Part shown: piece by piece, positions 1 to 10,490 of the stretch
Layout: every line of letters starts with the position of its first letter
Numbering within the stretch: position 1 is the first letter of the stretch
Assembly: GCA_032191485.1 (NCBI GenBank)
Contig: JAVDOI010000011.1
Coordinates: 17,986,117-18,050,116, forward strand
DNA: 64,000 nt
DNA from: Leptoclinus maculatus
Lineage: Eukaryota; Chordata; Actinopteri; Perciformes; Stichaeidae
Direction of reading: 5' to 3'
The notes under the pieces: model-generated
Databases searched by the model: none
What the model was told of the DNA's origin: nothing
What the model saw: only the letters and a program-made list of their open reading frames with translations
Made by a program: the position numbers and the translations under genes

Positions 1-1145
1 TAAGACCACATAATGCGACATAACCACAGGCAAACAATATCAAGTGATTTATAAACAACAGGAAAATTCAAATGAGCAAAAAGTCCAATATTACCTATTC
101 TATTGAGTTTAAGTGGGCTCAACTTCCACATCCCAGACTTGATTTATCTATCATATTACCGCTCTGGGTATAGAGACACACACACACACACTCATCAATA
201 CCCCTCACCTATAACACACACACCTCCAACCTCGCAGCCTCCTCATGCACTCACACACCAACAGACAAACACACAAACGCACACACACCCCTGCTTGCAG
301 CACTCGTATCTGCAGACTGCCAGATAGGTGCTGTGTGTCCTCTGAACATCCTGATTTCATCTCCTGGCAAAGTGATTGACAGCTCTGACAGCTGGGCTCC
401 ATCCCCTATGCAGACGTGCGGACAACACACACACACACAAAAACACACACACACACTCACACGACGGCCTAACAGCGGCAGAGAGATGGAGTGGGAGTGA
501 GGGGAGGAGAGATGGCGGGGAGAAGGGAGGGTGAAGGAGACGCAGGTATTTCACAGATTGATGAGGAGATACTGTTTCGAATGAGAGAGATTGATTGATA
601 AATGTAGACACGGACATGAAAGTGGGCCCGTGAAGGCAGGAGAAATCAACCTGAGGGAATAATGGTGTGAGTCAGGAGAGTGGAGGTCCTGAGTGGGCAG
701 CGTGCCGCAGACAGGACTTATGAAAGGATAATTATCCCCTCGACACATTGTGCAGCCGCAGCAGGCCGCGGCAATATGCATGCGCATATTTAAACAGGCG
801 TTCCCTCTGATACACACTCTGAAGAGTGATGAAAGGGCAATTATTGGGACGCGCTCTGCAGAGGCCCGCGGCACAGGGTCCGAGTGCCTTTGGGGAATGC
901 TGCGGCTACACCGAGCCAGGTGGTATAAGTGTTTTGTCACACGCTAACAGACAAGTGCTCATCGGCGGGCTCGAAGCAGCTAGCCGGGGCCCCGGCCACA
1001 CATATTCATGTGTCAGTTAGTAATCATGCAGCATGGCCTTATTTTCCCTGACTGCTCAGGCTTGTCAGAAACACTCAGGGTAACATGCATCACTCACTTC
1101 CCTGACACCCGTCTCATTCGCGCGTGCTTGTGTGAGTGGGAGAGC
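1..1145. other. Non-coding stretch, CA-rich and purine-rich patches
   Basis: No gene is supported. It holds imperfect CA-rich DNA (about 174-460), a G/A-rich tract (about 480-545) and mixed unique sequence from 550 on. Open frames here are short, overlap one another on both strands and read through the CA repeats as Thr-His or Cys-Val runs, so I treat them as shadows. Confidence 0.6.
174..460. repeat. Imperfect CA/AC-rich microsatellite region
   Basis: Several short (CA)n runs (174-191, about 210-300, 427-460) are separated by CA-rich spacers such as ACTCACACACC. It looks like a degenerate dinucleotide repeat cluster. Confidence 0.75.
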
Positions 1146-1167
1146 GTGCGTGTGTGTGTGTGTGTGG
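1146..1167. repeat. (GT)n microsatellite
   Basis: A short, nearly pure GT run. Confidence 0.85.
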
Positions 1168-1261
1168 TCAACGAGCACATGTGTGTATCTCCGTCTTTGC
1201 CTCGGGAATGACAGCCAGCCCGTCATTAACCTCTCCGCCAGACTCCTTGACATGCCCGCTC

Positions 1262-1345
1262 CCCCCGCGGCGGCCATTTTCTGGCTGCCCGAGTGCCGCG
1301 GCCTATATATAAACCGCGATGAGGAGAGCGAGATAAGGTGCGAGA
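1262..1345 (+). promoter_or_regulatory. Candidate TATA promoter with upstream GC-rich block
   Basis: A GC-rich block (CCCCCCGCGGCGGCCATTTT, about 1261-1280) resembles a YY1-type GCC..CATTTT site. It is followed by a clean TATA-like word, TATATATAAA, at 1304-1313, then CCGCGATGAGGAG. The order GC-rich, TATA, then purine-rich start region is promoter-like. No convincing downstream exon is visible, so it may drive a non-coding transcript or be chance. Confidence 0.3.
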
Positions 1346-1531
1346 GATAGAGGACGGATCACAAGCTTCACTACGGCAAGCGCCACTACCCTTTAAATGT
1401 GTATCAATGGGCAAGTCAATGAATAAAACTGATTTAAAAAAAAGGCTGTCGAGATTAAGGCCGTATGAGGTTGATGTATCGAGTGATGCGTTGGTGTTGC
1501 TCACAGTCACGGACAGATATTGTCACTTGAC

Positions 1532-1553
1532 AAAAAAAAAAAAAAAAAAAAAA
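1532..1553. repeat. Poly-A run (22 bp)
   Basis: Uninterrupted A homopolymer after TTGAC. It could be the tail of a retroposed sequence, but no recognisable retroposon body precedes it. Confidence 0.85.
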
Positions 1554-2374
1554 GCAATGAGTTGAACTCTGGGCTCGCTCTGAGAGAGGATTCATGGGCT
1601 AAGACCATCGACTTGTCGCCGGATATAGTGTGGAGGCTGTGATAAGACTTGAACACAGCAGGAGGGCCTAATCCAAACCACCTAACTCCTCGAATGCTGA
1701 GCTGCACAACACCATGGCGATGATTAAGCAAGATTCCTCTAAGATAAATGTTTTCGCAGGAGATTACTCCGTGCTGGTGCATAGCAGAGAAGTTGGCAAG
1801 ATGGCTTAGAGACCTCCTGAAATGCATCATCTGTGGGTGAGATCAGGCACCCTCGTCTGCAGGAATGTGTCATTAATGAAAGGATCTTTGATGGAGCACA
1901 GCGAGAGACAAAGAGGGGTGAAAAAATGTCACTTTAGGTCTTCAAACATCCAACAAAAATGTTCATCCCTTTTTTATCCTGCACCCAAATCTGTTGTTTT
2001 TCTAACCTAATCTAAAAAATCTCCTGTGTTGTCTTAAGTTTAGACTCTGTGCCAAACTAAATTAAGGGCAGGAACAAATAATGTACCAGACATGGCTGTT
2101 TTTTTTTGTTTTTTTATCATTTTCTTTCTTTTTTCTCTCTCCATGTACTGTGAGATATTTCCAAACACACTGAAGTATAGCAGAGGGCCATCACACTTCA
2201 TTTCCTTCCAGATTCTGTCTTGGCTGTTTCTGTTGCTGAACCAACATCGCGGCGGCCCGAGATAACACGGTGCACTGTCAAGATTATGTCCTCAAGTGTT
2301 TTACAATTTTACAGAGCCTGCCTGCGGCTCTGACCAAGCGCAGCTGCTGAACTGGACAGTAGCATGTTTTTGTA

Positions 2375-2398
2375 TGTGTGTGTGTGTGTGTGTGTGTG
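2375..2398. repeat. (TG)12 microsatellite
   Basis: Uninterrupted TG run ending in GCGTGTGCG. Confidence 0.9.
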
Positions 2399-2584
2399 CG
2401 TGTGCGTTCACCTCTCCCCGTGTTGGGACCCAAAGCTCTATTATTGCCACCGGTGCTTCGTATTACTTTTCAGTATAAAAGGGGCAGAAAAGCCTCTATT
2501 TCCTGGCAATAGTCCATATCTGATTGGGGGCACATGCTGATACTGTGGAAACCTGCAGCCAATGTGACACATTTTACATCAGCC

Positions 2585-3590
2585 GTGGTGGAAAGCATCA
2601 AAGTGAAATTTTGAGGTACATGTACTTGAGGTACTTTACTCTAGTACTGCCATTTTATGCTACTTTATATTCGTAGTACAGTAGTACTCCAGTACGTTTT
2701 CCATTAGAGAAATTATACTTCTTACACTACATTGCTTCTAAACTTCTCAGATACTTTCTTTCAAATAACTTAAGATGTAAACATTGTCCAATAATCCACG
2801 AGAAAAAATAATTTGTGGAGCAGAACTTCCAGGTAGGGGACAACCCTTCATGTGTACGTTGTGATTTATTGGAGAATATGGTGCTCACACATTGATCTCA
2901 TACTGTCATATATAAACAACGATGTATGAAATTGAAGACTGAAACTGAATAGAGAGGCCGCATCGATGGTACTACCTGGTGACTGGAGACAAATATGTTG
3001 CAATACCCAGAAGTGGCCACAATATGCAGTGAGCTCTATTTTACACATGCTCTGAGTTTAACAAATCAGATCAATCCACTGGTAGGAACAGTCGGTGGCA
3101 GTCTTGCATATTCTGACGGATGGTGAGTTTTAAGATGGGAGCGGAGATGTGTGGTGCTCCGTCCGCAGACCCGACTTCTTTATCGCACAGCTTACAAATG
3201 GCGCTTTGTTTGCGTTCTCGGGCTCTCCTCCTCTCTCCAACATGTATTGAAAATACAAATTCACAACATGTTTTTAACCAAATGAAATATTCTCCCTCAG
3301 TCCATATTTGTTGGGGCGGTCCAGCAGCAATCTACCAGCACCACATGTTACATTTATAGTAACAGTAACACAAAACCAGACTTGTTCCTTGTTTGAGTCA
3401 TTACATGAATGAAGGGGTTTGGCTCTGTTGTTGTGACCAACCAAAATTGTGTTTAATAATAATCTCGTCATATACCCAATATATATATATACATATACTT
3501 ACATTTATACCTAAATACGTGTGTGGTTTTACTTAAATTAGAATTGAAATGCAGGACTTTAAATTGTGATTGAAGACAGTCAGGTGGTCA
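2585..3590 (+). mobile_element. Decayed hAT-type element, GTGGTGGAA family, long copy
   Basis: The left end (GTGGTGGAAAG at 2585, then GTACATGTACTTGAG and TTATGCTACTTTATA) matches the left ends of the copies at 39,505-40,316 and, inverted, 7,611-8,286. The right part (about 3520-3560, TTTTACTTAAAT then GAAATGCAGGACTTT) matches the right interior of the same family (GAATTCAGGACTTT near 39,972). Between them, on the minus strand, lies a BED zinc-finger remnant. I infer one old element of about 1 kb that kept part of the transposase gene which the shorter copies lost. The right terminus is too decayed to place exactly. Confidence 0.55.
3066..3220 (-). pseudogene. BED-type zinc finger remnant of a hAT transposase
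   Basis: Minus-strand translation gives ICKLCDKEVG followed, after a one-base frameshift near 3150-3160, by LRSHLKTHHPSEYA and then a stop. The spacing C-x2-C ... H-x4-H (SHLKTHH) is that of BED zinc fingers, the DNA-binding N-terminal module of ZBED/Ac-like hAT transposases. No open frame continues on either side, so this is a broken fragment. It lies inside the GTGGTGGAA-family element at 2585-3590 and probably comes from that family's transposase. The zinc-ligand pattern and the following HHPSEY word make the family call fairly firm; the exact subfamily is not resolvable. Confidence 0.75.
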
Positions 3591-3594
3591 GTTT

Positions 3595-3906
3595 TGTTTG
3601 AAAATGTTTCCACCGTTTAACAATTTATGTACAGAGATGGTGGGAAACAGCAGCTTAAAAATACACTTTGTAAATGCTCCGCTCCTCTACCTGTTAACAC
3701 TTGTGATCAAGCTACATGAAGGCAGCAAATTGCTGTGCACGCTATAACACACCGCTTCTTTTGAAAGCAGTAAACCATGCCAGTGAAGGCTATTTAAAGA
3801 CGCAGGGATTGTACCTGGCCACTTTGCTCCTGCGATGAGAGATTTGTGAATGTGTGTATGAGTGGACACTGTATGGACAGCAGAGTGTGTCTTAGTGAAC
3901 CTTGTG

Positions 3907-3908
<2 letters not shown>
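3595..3908. other. Non-coding stretch before the TG array
   Basis: Unique sequence with no supported feature. Confidence 0.5.

Positions 3909-3982
<74 letters not shown>
3909..3982. repeat. (TG)37 microsatellite
   Basis: Uninterrupted 74-bp TG run followed by CGTCTGTCAGTGTG. It produces Cys-Val frames on the plus strand, which are artefacts. Confidence 0.95.
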
Positions 3983-3985
<3 letters not shown>

Positions 3986-4071
3986 CTGTCAGTGTGGGTT
4001 TTTGTGTTGGGGAGGGGGTGCGTATATTTGTGTTTGCCTCGATGTGAGCCCTAAATGCCAGCTCCTCAGAC

Positions 4072-4345
4072 TTAATAGGCCCCCATTAAGAAATTATCTC
4101 TGGTGCTTTTGTGCCTTTCCACAGAAAATCTTAACTACCAATTAAGTGGTTGTGTGCCTGGATGGCCCATTTGCTTGGCTGTTGGTAATTATGGGTTTTC
4201 TCAGTGTTTCTCTCTTTTCAAGCCGGCCCTTCTCCTTTTGATTAGGCTTCTCCAGAGTATTACAATCCACAAACTCTGTCACTCTCCCCGAAATTAGCTG
4301 TCATTCCAACCATATGCATTTTTCATCATGCCTCCGGAGAAAGTA
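4072..4345. promoter_or_regulatory. Candidate conserved non-coding block
   Basis: This stretch is dense in homeodomain and POU-like words: CCATTAAGAAATTA, CCAATTAAGTGG, GGTAATTATGG, GATTAGGCTT, AAATTAGCTGTCATT and ATATGCATTTTTCAT. It contains no simple repeats and no long open frame. Such composition is typical of vertebrate developmental enhancers. This is inference from composition only; a cross-species alignment would decide. Confidence 0.3.
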
Positions 4346-5489
4346 ACCGCGTTCCTGTTCATGTAGGAATTCCTGAAATTTTGCTGATACACTTTTTGAT
4401 GTTTCCTGAAATCTTCCTAATTATTGAGAATTGGGCGACGATGAATCATGATCATGATGATCATTTGTTCAAACGTAATCTTGTAAAATGTGGTTTCTGG
4501 CGAGAAACACGAATAAATACAGTTGTTTGAAGGAGATGTTTTTACAACAATATAAAATACATATAAAGGCGGAATTATGACCAATAACTAATCACCAAAT
4601 AACTATAGATGATAAGAAGACAACAATTTGAATTTTTGACACAGGCATACACTGACTCTCGAGGGTTGAAATGATGCCGTACTTATCATTGTACTGTCCT
4701 TTAGATTCATTTCTAAAGTGAGCACCAAGGCACACTGGGGTGTATTCAGGACACCACATGGAAATGAGGAAAAGTGTTCATCAAATACATTTATATTTTA
4801 TATTTTCAACCCTCAAACAGGAGGACACAAGCAATAAACATTGAAATCAGCCTATTTAAACATGTAATAAATATGCCAAGATGCCACATCTGCTGAAAAT
4901 CTGATACAGAATTCTTAAAGCAACTAATAAACTACATGGAAAACTGTATCAAGGCAAAATGAGGTGTGCGTGTTTTAAAATGTATTTTTGATCAGAAAAA
5001 AAGTACATCTAACTATAGCATCATAAATATGTTTTATTTATTGTATATTTTAAGCCACATCATTAAGCTGCTGACAGGAAATATACTTCCACTTAAAACA
5101 ATGTTCTATGAAAACCATGTATCTCCGCAAGAACAACTTGATTATTAATTTTTGTTACGAATGAATGATATTTTAACCCGTACAGGAAAACAAAAGTCTT
5201 CAATTGATCTAAAAAAATACAAAATCCAGGAATAGGGAGTGACAGTGAAACTATGTAACTGGCATGCTGGTTTTCTTTCACCAATTGAAATGAACTGTGA
5301 GTTAAACATTCTGTAGTTTTGTGTAAAAAAAATATTCACAATAAATGGACATTTTGTACCATGTAATCCACAAAGACTGCAATTTTGCATTTTTTAGACA
5401 AAGCAGACATCAGCTGATAGGCATCAGTTATTCGTCCAGCTTCATGTTGAGAATTTGTTTTCTCCCCATGCGGTTCTTATCGCTGGGCT
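4346..5489. other. AT-rich non-coding stretch
   Basis: AT-rich unique sequence with a small palindromic patch near 4442-4462 (ATGATCATGATGATCAT). No gene or repeat pair is recognised. Confidence 0.5.
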
Positions 5490-5725
5490 TTGTCTACCGC
5501 TGCCTGTCAAGGTCAATAATTGTAATTCAGGCTATTCATGCTCATTTCCAATGTGGACACCTTTTCATGCAGGGACAAGGAGTTGTTTTGAAGCCTGGGA
5601 GACGGAGACAGGGGGGAGGTGGGGGGGGGAAGGTCAATTGATTAGGAAGATACTTTTGCTGATTAGAGCCATCACTCAGTGTCACAATTATCAGTGTCAT
5701 CAGCTCGTCTGCGGCAATTTTTTTT
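5490..5725. promoter_or_regulatory. Candidate conserved non-coding block
   Basis: Contains CTGTCAAGGTCAATAATTGTAATTC, broken here into CTGTCAAGGTCA (TGACAG and nuclear-receptor-like half-sites) plus ATAATTGTAATT, then GTCAATTGATTAGG, GCTGATTAGAGC and CACAATTATCAGTGTCATC. A G-rich insert (5611-5632) interrupts it. Dense homeodomain/TALE-type words suggest regulatory DNA; this is composition evidence only. Confidence 0.28.
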
Positions 5726-5752
5726 TGTTGCATCCCGGGACAGACTAACGCC

Positions 5753-5755
<3 letters not shown>

Positions 5756-5783
<28 letters not shown>
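5756..5783. repeat. (TG)14 microsatellite
   Basis: Pure TG run. Confidence 0.9.
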
Positions 5784-5787
<4 letters not shown>

Positions 5788-5900
5788 CTCCCCACGCTAT
5801 CGCACACACACTCCCAATTACTCACCCTGATTGGATATATGCAAATTGGACCAAAATTAAAAGCCACCTGCAAGGGGGACCCCTCGTGGGACAGTTTTGT

Positions 5901-5921
5901 ACACACACACACACACACACA
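5901..5921. repeat. (AC)10 microsatellite
   Basis: Pure AC run, about 120 bp from a TG run of opposite phase (5756-5783); the pair could form an imperfect inverted repeat. Confidence 0.88.
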
Positions 5922-5924
5922 GTA

Positions 5925-7235
5925 GGATTTCTTCAGCTTTAACCTTCAACCGTCCCACGGTAGGGTTAGCATGCCTGCTCCCGATCCTCTAGAACAGATC
6001 TGCAGTAGTTGACAGGATGAGGGTGTAAAATGTATAAAGCTATATAATCATACAAACACGGACAAAGGCGAAACTATTTGTTTCGGTTCTCTGCGGCGCC
6101 CTTTGGAGCGTGTCTTTTAAAGCATATACCCTTTCATGATATGCTCACCCTCCACATGCATCTCTCTAATCCCACACTGTATCTATGCACCTGTCCTCTC
6201 CTCTCAGTGGTCAGTCAGAGCCTTCAGTCGTGCTACAAATAACCGCAACCCCGCTGCAACCAGCGGGCACTTCTTCTCTTCGGCCCCTCGCCATTCTTTT
6301 TCTCTTATCTGCTCTCATCTGCCCCGGCGTTCATTCTGTCTCTATTTTAGAAAAGACACTTAATTTCTCTTCTCCTTTCCTCTCCGGCTCACCTCTCGTC
6401 GCCTGCGGAGATCAGGCAGGGGGAGAATTTTCTTCTCCCTCCCGTGGGCAACCCCAGTAAATCTCTCTAAGCTCTGCCTCCCCTGCCATACCTTTAGATT
6501 GAAGGCCACCTCCAAAGGTCACTGAGCAGAACTGATCCTCTGTATTCTCTTTATCCCGAAAGGCTGGAGGAGGCTGGAGAGACAGGGGGTGGCCTGAGGC
6601 GGGGAGGGAAGAGAGGGGGGTGGAGGGAGGGAGGGATGAAGGAAAAAAGGAGGCGGGTAGGGAGCAGAGGTGTGGAAAGGGGGCATGGAGGTGCGGAGCA
6701 GAGGAAGAAGGTGGGACCGGGAGCTGAGCAGAGGGGAGGGTTCGGGATGTAGCCGGAGGTGAGAAAGGAAGCAGGGGACCGATGTGAGGCGCACGGGTGA
6801 ATAAAAGTACCACAGCAGGAAATTGCAGAAAAAGCAAATCCAAAGTTTCAAACCAGATTTGAGAAGACTACGGCCTAAATAGTATTACATTTTAGTACCA
6901 CTTTAATCTGCCAGAAATTAGTTATTACCTGCTACAAAGTCATTCTTCTCTCCGGTGGGCGTCCAAAAAAAAAGTCCAAAAGGGAGGATGAAGAATGAAT
7001 ACAAATACTGGCAGCTGAACTTGCCAAATATGACTCCCTTAATACTCCCATTTGAATATCACGCTTTATGCAAAAACAACACTGACACACAGGTGCCGTG
7101 ATAGGATGGCAGGATGCAGCGTGATACACACCACTGGTGTGTTATGTATGTATGTAAGTCATCTGTAGATGTGCGACGTGTCAGGTCTTAAATGGCTGTT
7201 TGTGCCTTTCTGTTGGCACTAAGCAGTGGGACAAA
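5925..7235. other. Non-coding stretch with purine-rich tract
   Basis: Pyrimidine-rich on the plus strand around 6190-6420, then strongly G/A-rich from about 6560 to 6780 (GGGAGGG, GAGGGAGG). The long minus-strand Ser/Pro-rich frames over the tract are compositional. No gene is supported. Confidence 0.5.
6575..6780. repeat. G/A-rich (polypurine) tract
   Basis: Low-complexity purine-rich plus strand with many GGAGG, GGGAGGG and GAGGGG words. Candidate for triplex or G-quadruplex structure. Confidence 0.6.
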
Positions 7236-7283
7236 GAGGAGGAGGAGGAGGAGGAGGAGGAGGAGGAGGAGGAGGAGGAGGAG
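7236..7283. repeat. (GAG)16 trinucleotide repeat
   Basis: Uninterrupted GAG/GGA repeat. Read on the minus strand it gives a poly-Ser frame, an artefact of the repeat. Confidence 0.93.
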
Positions 7284-7513
7284 AAGGAGGGAGAGGACAG
7301 AGAGATGACAGAAGTACTAGCTCGGACATACTGAAGAAGAGGAGGAGGAGAGAGAAGAATAGCGAGGATGTGGATATTTTTCTCTCTTGGGAACCCTAAG
7401 CCTTTTGGATTATGTTCCATTGTTATGGTGCTTATTATGTTTGTTGACAGCTAGATGGTTGTCAGACATCCTCCAGCCTATAGATTGCATCTTAATATAA
7501 GGAGACGGGTGTT

Positions 7514-7519
<6 letters not shown>

Positions 7520-7584
<65 letters not shown>
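7520..7584. repeat. (TG)32 microsatellite
   Basis: 65-bp TG run preceded by GTTTGTGTTTG. It abuts the transposon starting at 7611. Confidence 0.93.
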
Positions 7585-7585
<1 letters not shown>

Positions 7586-7610
7586 GCCGTCCGTATATGT
7601 TACTGTATCT

Positions 7611-8286
7611 GTGGTGGAAGAAGTATTCAGGTCTTTTATTTAAGTTAAAGTACCGGTACAATAATTCTTGCAAGTATTAGAAGTAAAAGATCTCGCTACA
7701 ATGGACAGTAAATTACATTATTGATTATCTTAATGCATAAATGGATAAGCAGACTGTCACTAATGTAAGTGGTTGAGGTTAAGCTAGCTTAAACTCCTTT
7801 ATTTACATTTAGGTAGTGTGTTCAAGTGGTTCCCAAAGTAAGGTTCTGTCCCCTCAAAGGGGTCACAGAACAGAGAAGAAGAACAATTTGAATTCTGCCA
7901 AACAAATCTGTATTTATTAAAGATCATTGATTACTTATTTTTTTGTGAATTACAGGATACTTTTACCTGTTTTGGCAGGTATTAAAAAGAAACCACGTGA
8001 GAGGTGGTGGCACTGTAATAAACTCAAAGATATCAGGAACGTGACAACGCTATATTTTTAATAAAAATGTTGGGAACTGCACATTTGACAGTTATATTTT
8101 ATAGTCTTAGTTTATGTTTATGATGTAAAACCTTAATCTGAAAAGGAACTAATGTCTGCAGCTGTCAAATACATGTAGTGGAGTAGAAAGTACAATGTTT
8201 CCTTCTGAAATGTGTTGGAGAAGACGTGTAAAGTAGCATGAAATGGAAATACTTCAGTTCGTGCGTAAATGTACTTCCACCATTGC
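7611..8286 (-). mobile_element. Non-autonomous hAT-type element, GTGGTGGAA family
   Basis: The ends are inverted repeats: GTGGTGGAAGAAGTATT at 7611 and, at the right, ACTTCCACCATTGCAG (reverse complement CTGCAATGGTGGAAGT). Its right end read in reverse (AAGTATTTCCATTTCATG, GCTACTTTAC) matches the left end of the 39,505-40,316 copy (GAGTATTTCCATTCTATG, GCTACTTTAT), so the two lie in opposite orientation. There is no coding capacity. It is sandwiched between two long TG arrays (7520-7584 and 8316-8397). A target duplication is not clear. I recognise the sequence type as a common interspersed repeat of spiny-rayed fish. Confidence 0.7.
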
Positions 8287-8312
8287 AGTGCTCCTCTCCT
8301 GCACATGTAGGC

Positions 8313-8315
<3 letters not shown>

Positions 8316-8397
<82 letters not shown>
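8316..8397. repeat. (TG)41 microsatellite
   Basis: 82-bp TG run immediately after the hAT-type element, ending in GCGTGTGTGCGTGTG. Confidence 0.95.
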
Positions 8398-8402
<5 letters not shown>

Positions 8403-8514
8403 GTGCGTGTGTCTTTTTTTCTCCTGTATTCAGGCCACTGATTGAAGGTAACGATGTCAGCTATTGCATCCATGCTCCCATACATCTCTGTCCAGCACCG
8501 TCCATTGTCTCCCC

Positions 8515-8745
8515 GTTTACACGCAATCTTGCCTTTGTAATCTCTCCCTGTAATGAAAGTTCCTCTGCCCATCAGTGGCTGAAAATGATTCTGGAAATAT
8601 TAATAAGGGGCCCCGTTTTAACCAAATTACATTCTATCAGAGCCGAGATTAAATTAGCGAACGCCAAGGTGTGTAGGAGCGAAAGCTAATGGAATTGGAT
8701 GACGGCGTCCGTCAATCAACAAGCGATTTGGGTTTCCCTGTCCGA
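8515..8745. promoter_or_regulatory. Candidate conserved non-coding block
   Basis: Non-repetitive sequence with words such as CCTGTAATGAAAG, AAATATTAATAAGG, CCAAATTACATTC, GATTAAATTAGCG, GCTAATGGAATTGG and CGTCAATCAAC. It is stop-rich in all frames, so not coding. Composition suggests an enhancer; only alignment to other fish can confirm. Confidence 0.3.
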
Positions 8746-9205
8746 CCTCGTCCCGCCCACTCTTATCAATCGCACACAGACACTGGAATATGATGCAGCC
8801 AGGAAGCGGGATGTCGAATCTGCCTCCCGCATGCTACATCTACTGATACAGCTGCTATAATAACAATGCACGTGTTGGATGACACCTCCGACAGAGAGAA
8901 AGAGAGAAAAAGCATGTGGTCCCACAAGCTCAGATACACGTCCCGTCTTTGTCGCTGAATGAAATGTTTTTTTAACGCCATGCCCGACCCGTGACGCTAC
9001 GCCTCAATGTAAGGCTCAGGATTGCCTCAGATGGTGTCACTGAACACATTTTCCCTCATGCAGCGTATCTGAGGAAAACAAACCCCAGCGCACACTGTGA
9101 CCATTATACCGCAGATACCGGCTTCAATGAGGTACATTAAATAGGGCATTCAATACATTGGTGCGGCCATGAGCCATTCAGAGACAGGTTCATCAGAGAT
9201 AAAGG

Positions 9206-9208
<3 letters not shown>
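8746..9208. other. Non-coding stretch, nothing recognisable
   Basis: Unique sequence with no supported gene or element. Confidence 0.5.

Positions 9209-9248
<40 letters not shown>
9209..9248. repeat. (TG)20 microsatellite
   Basis: Pure TG run. Confidence 0.93.
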
Positions 9249-9249
<1 letters not shown>

Positions 9250-9536
9250 ATCGGCATTCCCACGGTGAGACGGTCCGCAGGTTGTAGGATGAAGGTATTC
9301 GTAGTGACACTGATAAGAAATATATCTTATAATGGTGAGAAAATTAATTGGACTGACTGGCCTATCAGCACAACGGTTTCTCCTATAAATGCCATTTCAT
9401 AGAGACTTTATTTTTTAATCTCCTCATGTCTATGTGCTGGGCGGATCCACAGTCATCCTTTCTCTTACGCTCTCTCTTTCGTTTCTATCCCTTGTCCCGT
9501 CTAATCTTTTCGTCTCTTTTCTTTCTCACTTTGACG

Positions 9537-9541
<5 letters not shown>

Positions 9542-9577
<36 letters not shown>
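9542..9577. repeat. (AC)18 microsatellite
   Basis: Pure AC run located just upstream of a pyrimidine tract and CCCCAG acceptor-like site. Confidence 0.93.
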
Positions 9578-9581
<4 letters not shown>

Positions 9582-9600
9582 GTTCTCTTTGTCTCCCCAG

Positions 9601-9715
9601 GTGTGCGCTGGTCCAGGTGTACGTCTTCACGGGAGCTCATCACTGCTCTAATGAGAATGATCACCGCTCATCTGTCTTCATCCACATCCAACAGAGAGCA
9701 CCTGCTACTATCCGT
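9601..9715 (+). other. Exon-like open segment (115 nt)
   Basis: A pyrimidine tract ending TTTGTCTCCCCAG precedes 9601, and a donor-like GTGAGA begins at 9716. In one frame the 115-nt segment is fully open and reads with varied residues (starts CALVQVYVFTGAHHC, ends HIQQRAPATIR), unlike the repeat-derived frames around it. As an internal exon it would have a split first codon. I cannot assign the peptide to a family, and no partner exon is visible nearby. It could be a real exon of a gene spread over a large region, an exonised repeat, or chance. Confidence 0.25.
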
Positions 9716-10021
9716 GTGAGAGTGTGGATTCGTTTTTTTTTGTGTGTTCGTGTGTCTATATACCAGTCACTGCATATACAGGTGATGTACGGTGTGGTAT
9801 ATTAGTTATGTGTAAAGCCAAAGTGAAAGGGTGACTAATATGAGTTGCACTTGCATACAGTGGATAGGCTTTAGACGTGCAACGCCTCCGTAGCCGACAA
9901 CAGATTTAAGTCTGACTATAATAATGACTTTTGAACAAGAGTCTTTGTTTGAGAGTCTTTGTTTGAATAATCGCTCAGGCACTGCGAATCTCTCAACAGG
10001 GGTGAAGCTGTTTTGATTTAA

Positions 10022-10033
10022 CCCCCCCCCCCC
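10022..10033. repeat. Poly-C run
   Basis: Twelve consecutive C residues. Confidence 0.85.
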
Positions 10034-10472
10034 AACAGCCCTCTTCTGTCGTTTGCATCTGTCAGCCTAAAGGGGTTTGACGTCAAGTGGAACAGATATC
10101 ACACCACGAGCGGTGAAAAACACCCAAACAACTTGTAAGGCCCCTGAATGCATTCAGGCAGGTTGGCTTTTAAGCTAATGTTAGCGGCAGCCTTGAGCTA
10201 ATGACGACGACGGCTTTTTTACTTGCACTTGAGTGCTACTTCGGAGTCTGTTTAATTTCACCATTTAAAAAAAAAAAAAACACACACTGTGTGACTTCAT
10301 GGCAATAAATCATGCTTTCAGAGGGTTGAAGGGATTTTTAGACAGGTTAGTCGTTAACTGGCCTAGTTACTTGAACTGCATATTGCAGTAAGACAGACGA
10401 CGCTATGCTGTTATTTATATTTCATGCGGTTCTATACGAATGTGAAAGGAGGTTTAAAGGAGGACTTAAAAA

Positions 10473-10490
10473 GGGCCCCCTAGTGGCCAC
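10473..10490 (-). promoter_or_regulatory. CTCF-like binding motif
   Basis: GGGCCCCCTAGTGGCCAC; its reverse complement contains CCACTAGGGGGC, which fits the vertebrate CTCF core consensus. The motif points to the minus strand. Binding is not shown by sequence alone. Confidence 0.5.

Larger units (their letters stand above)
1350..2584. other. Non-coding stretch, nothing recognisable
   Basis: Apart from the poly-A run and one GT microsatellite listed separately, I see no gene, repeat pair or structured element. The short open frames have no domain and no splice context. Confidence 0.5.

Noticed and set aside
8165..8689. Open frames of 135-148 residues around the TG array
   Set aside because: Mostly poly Thr-His or Cys-Val from the microsatellite; the remainder lies in the hAT-type element or unique non-coding DNA.
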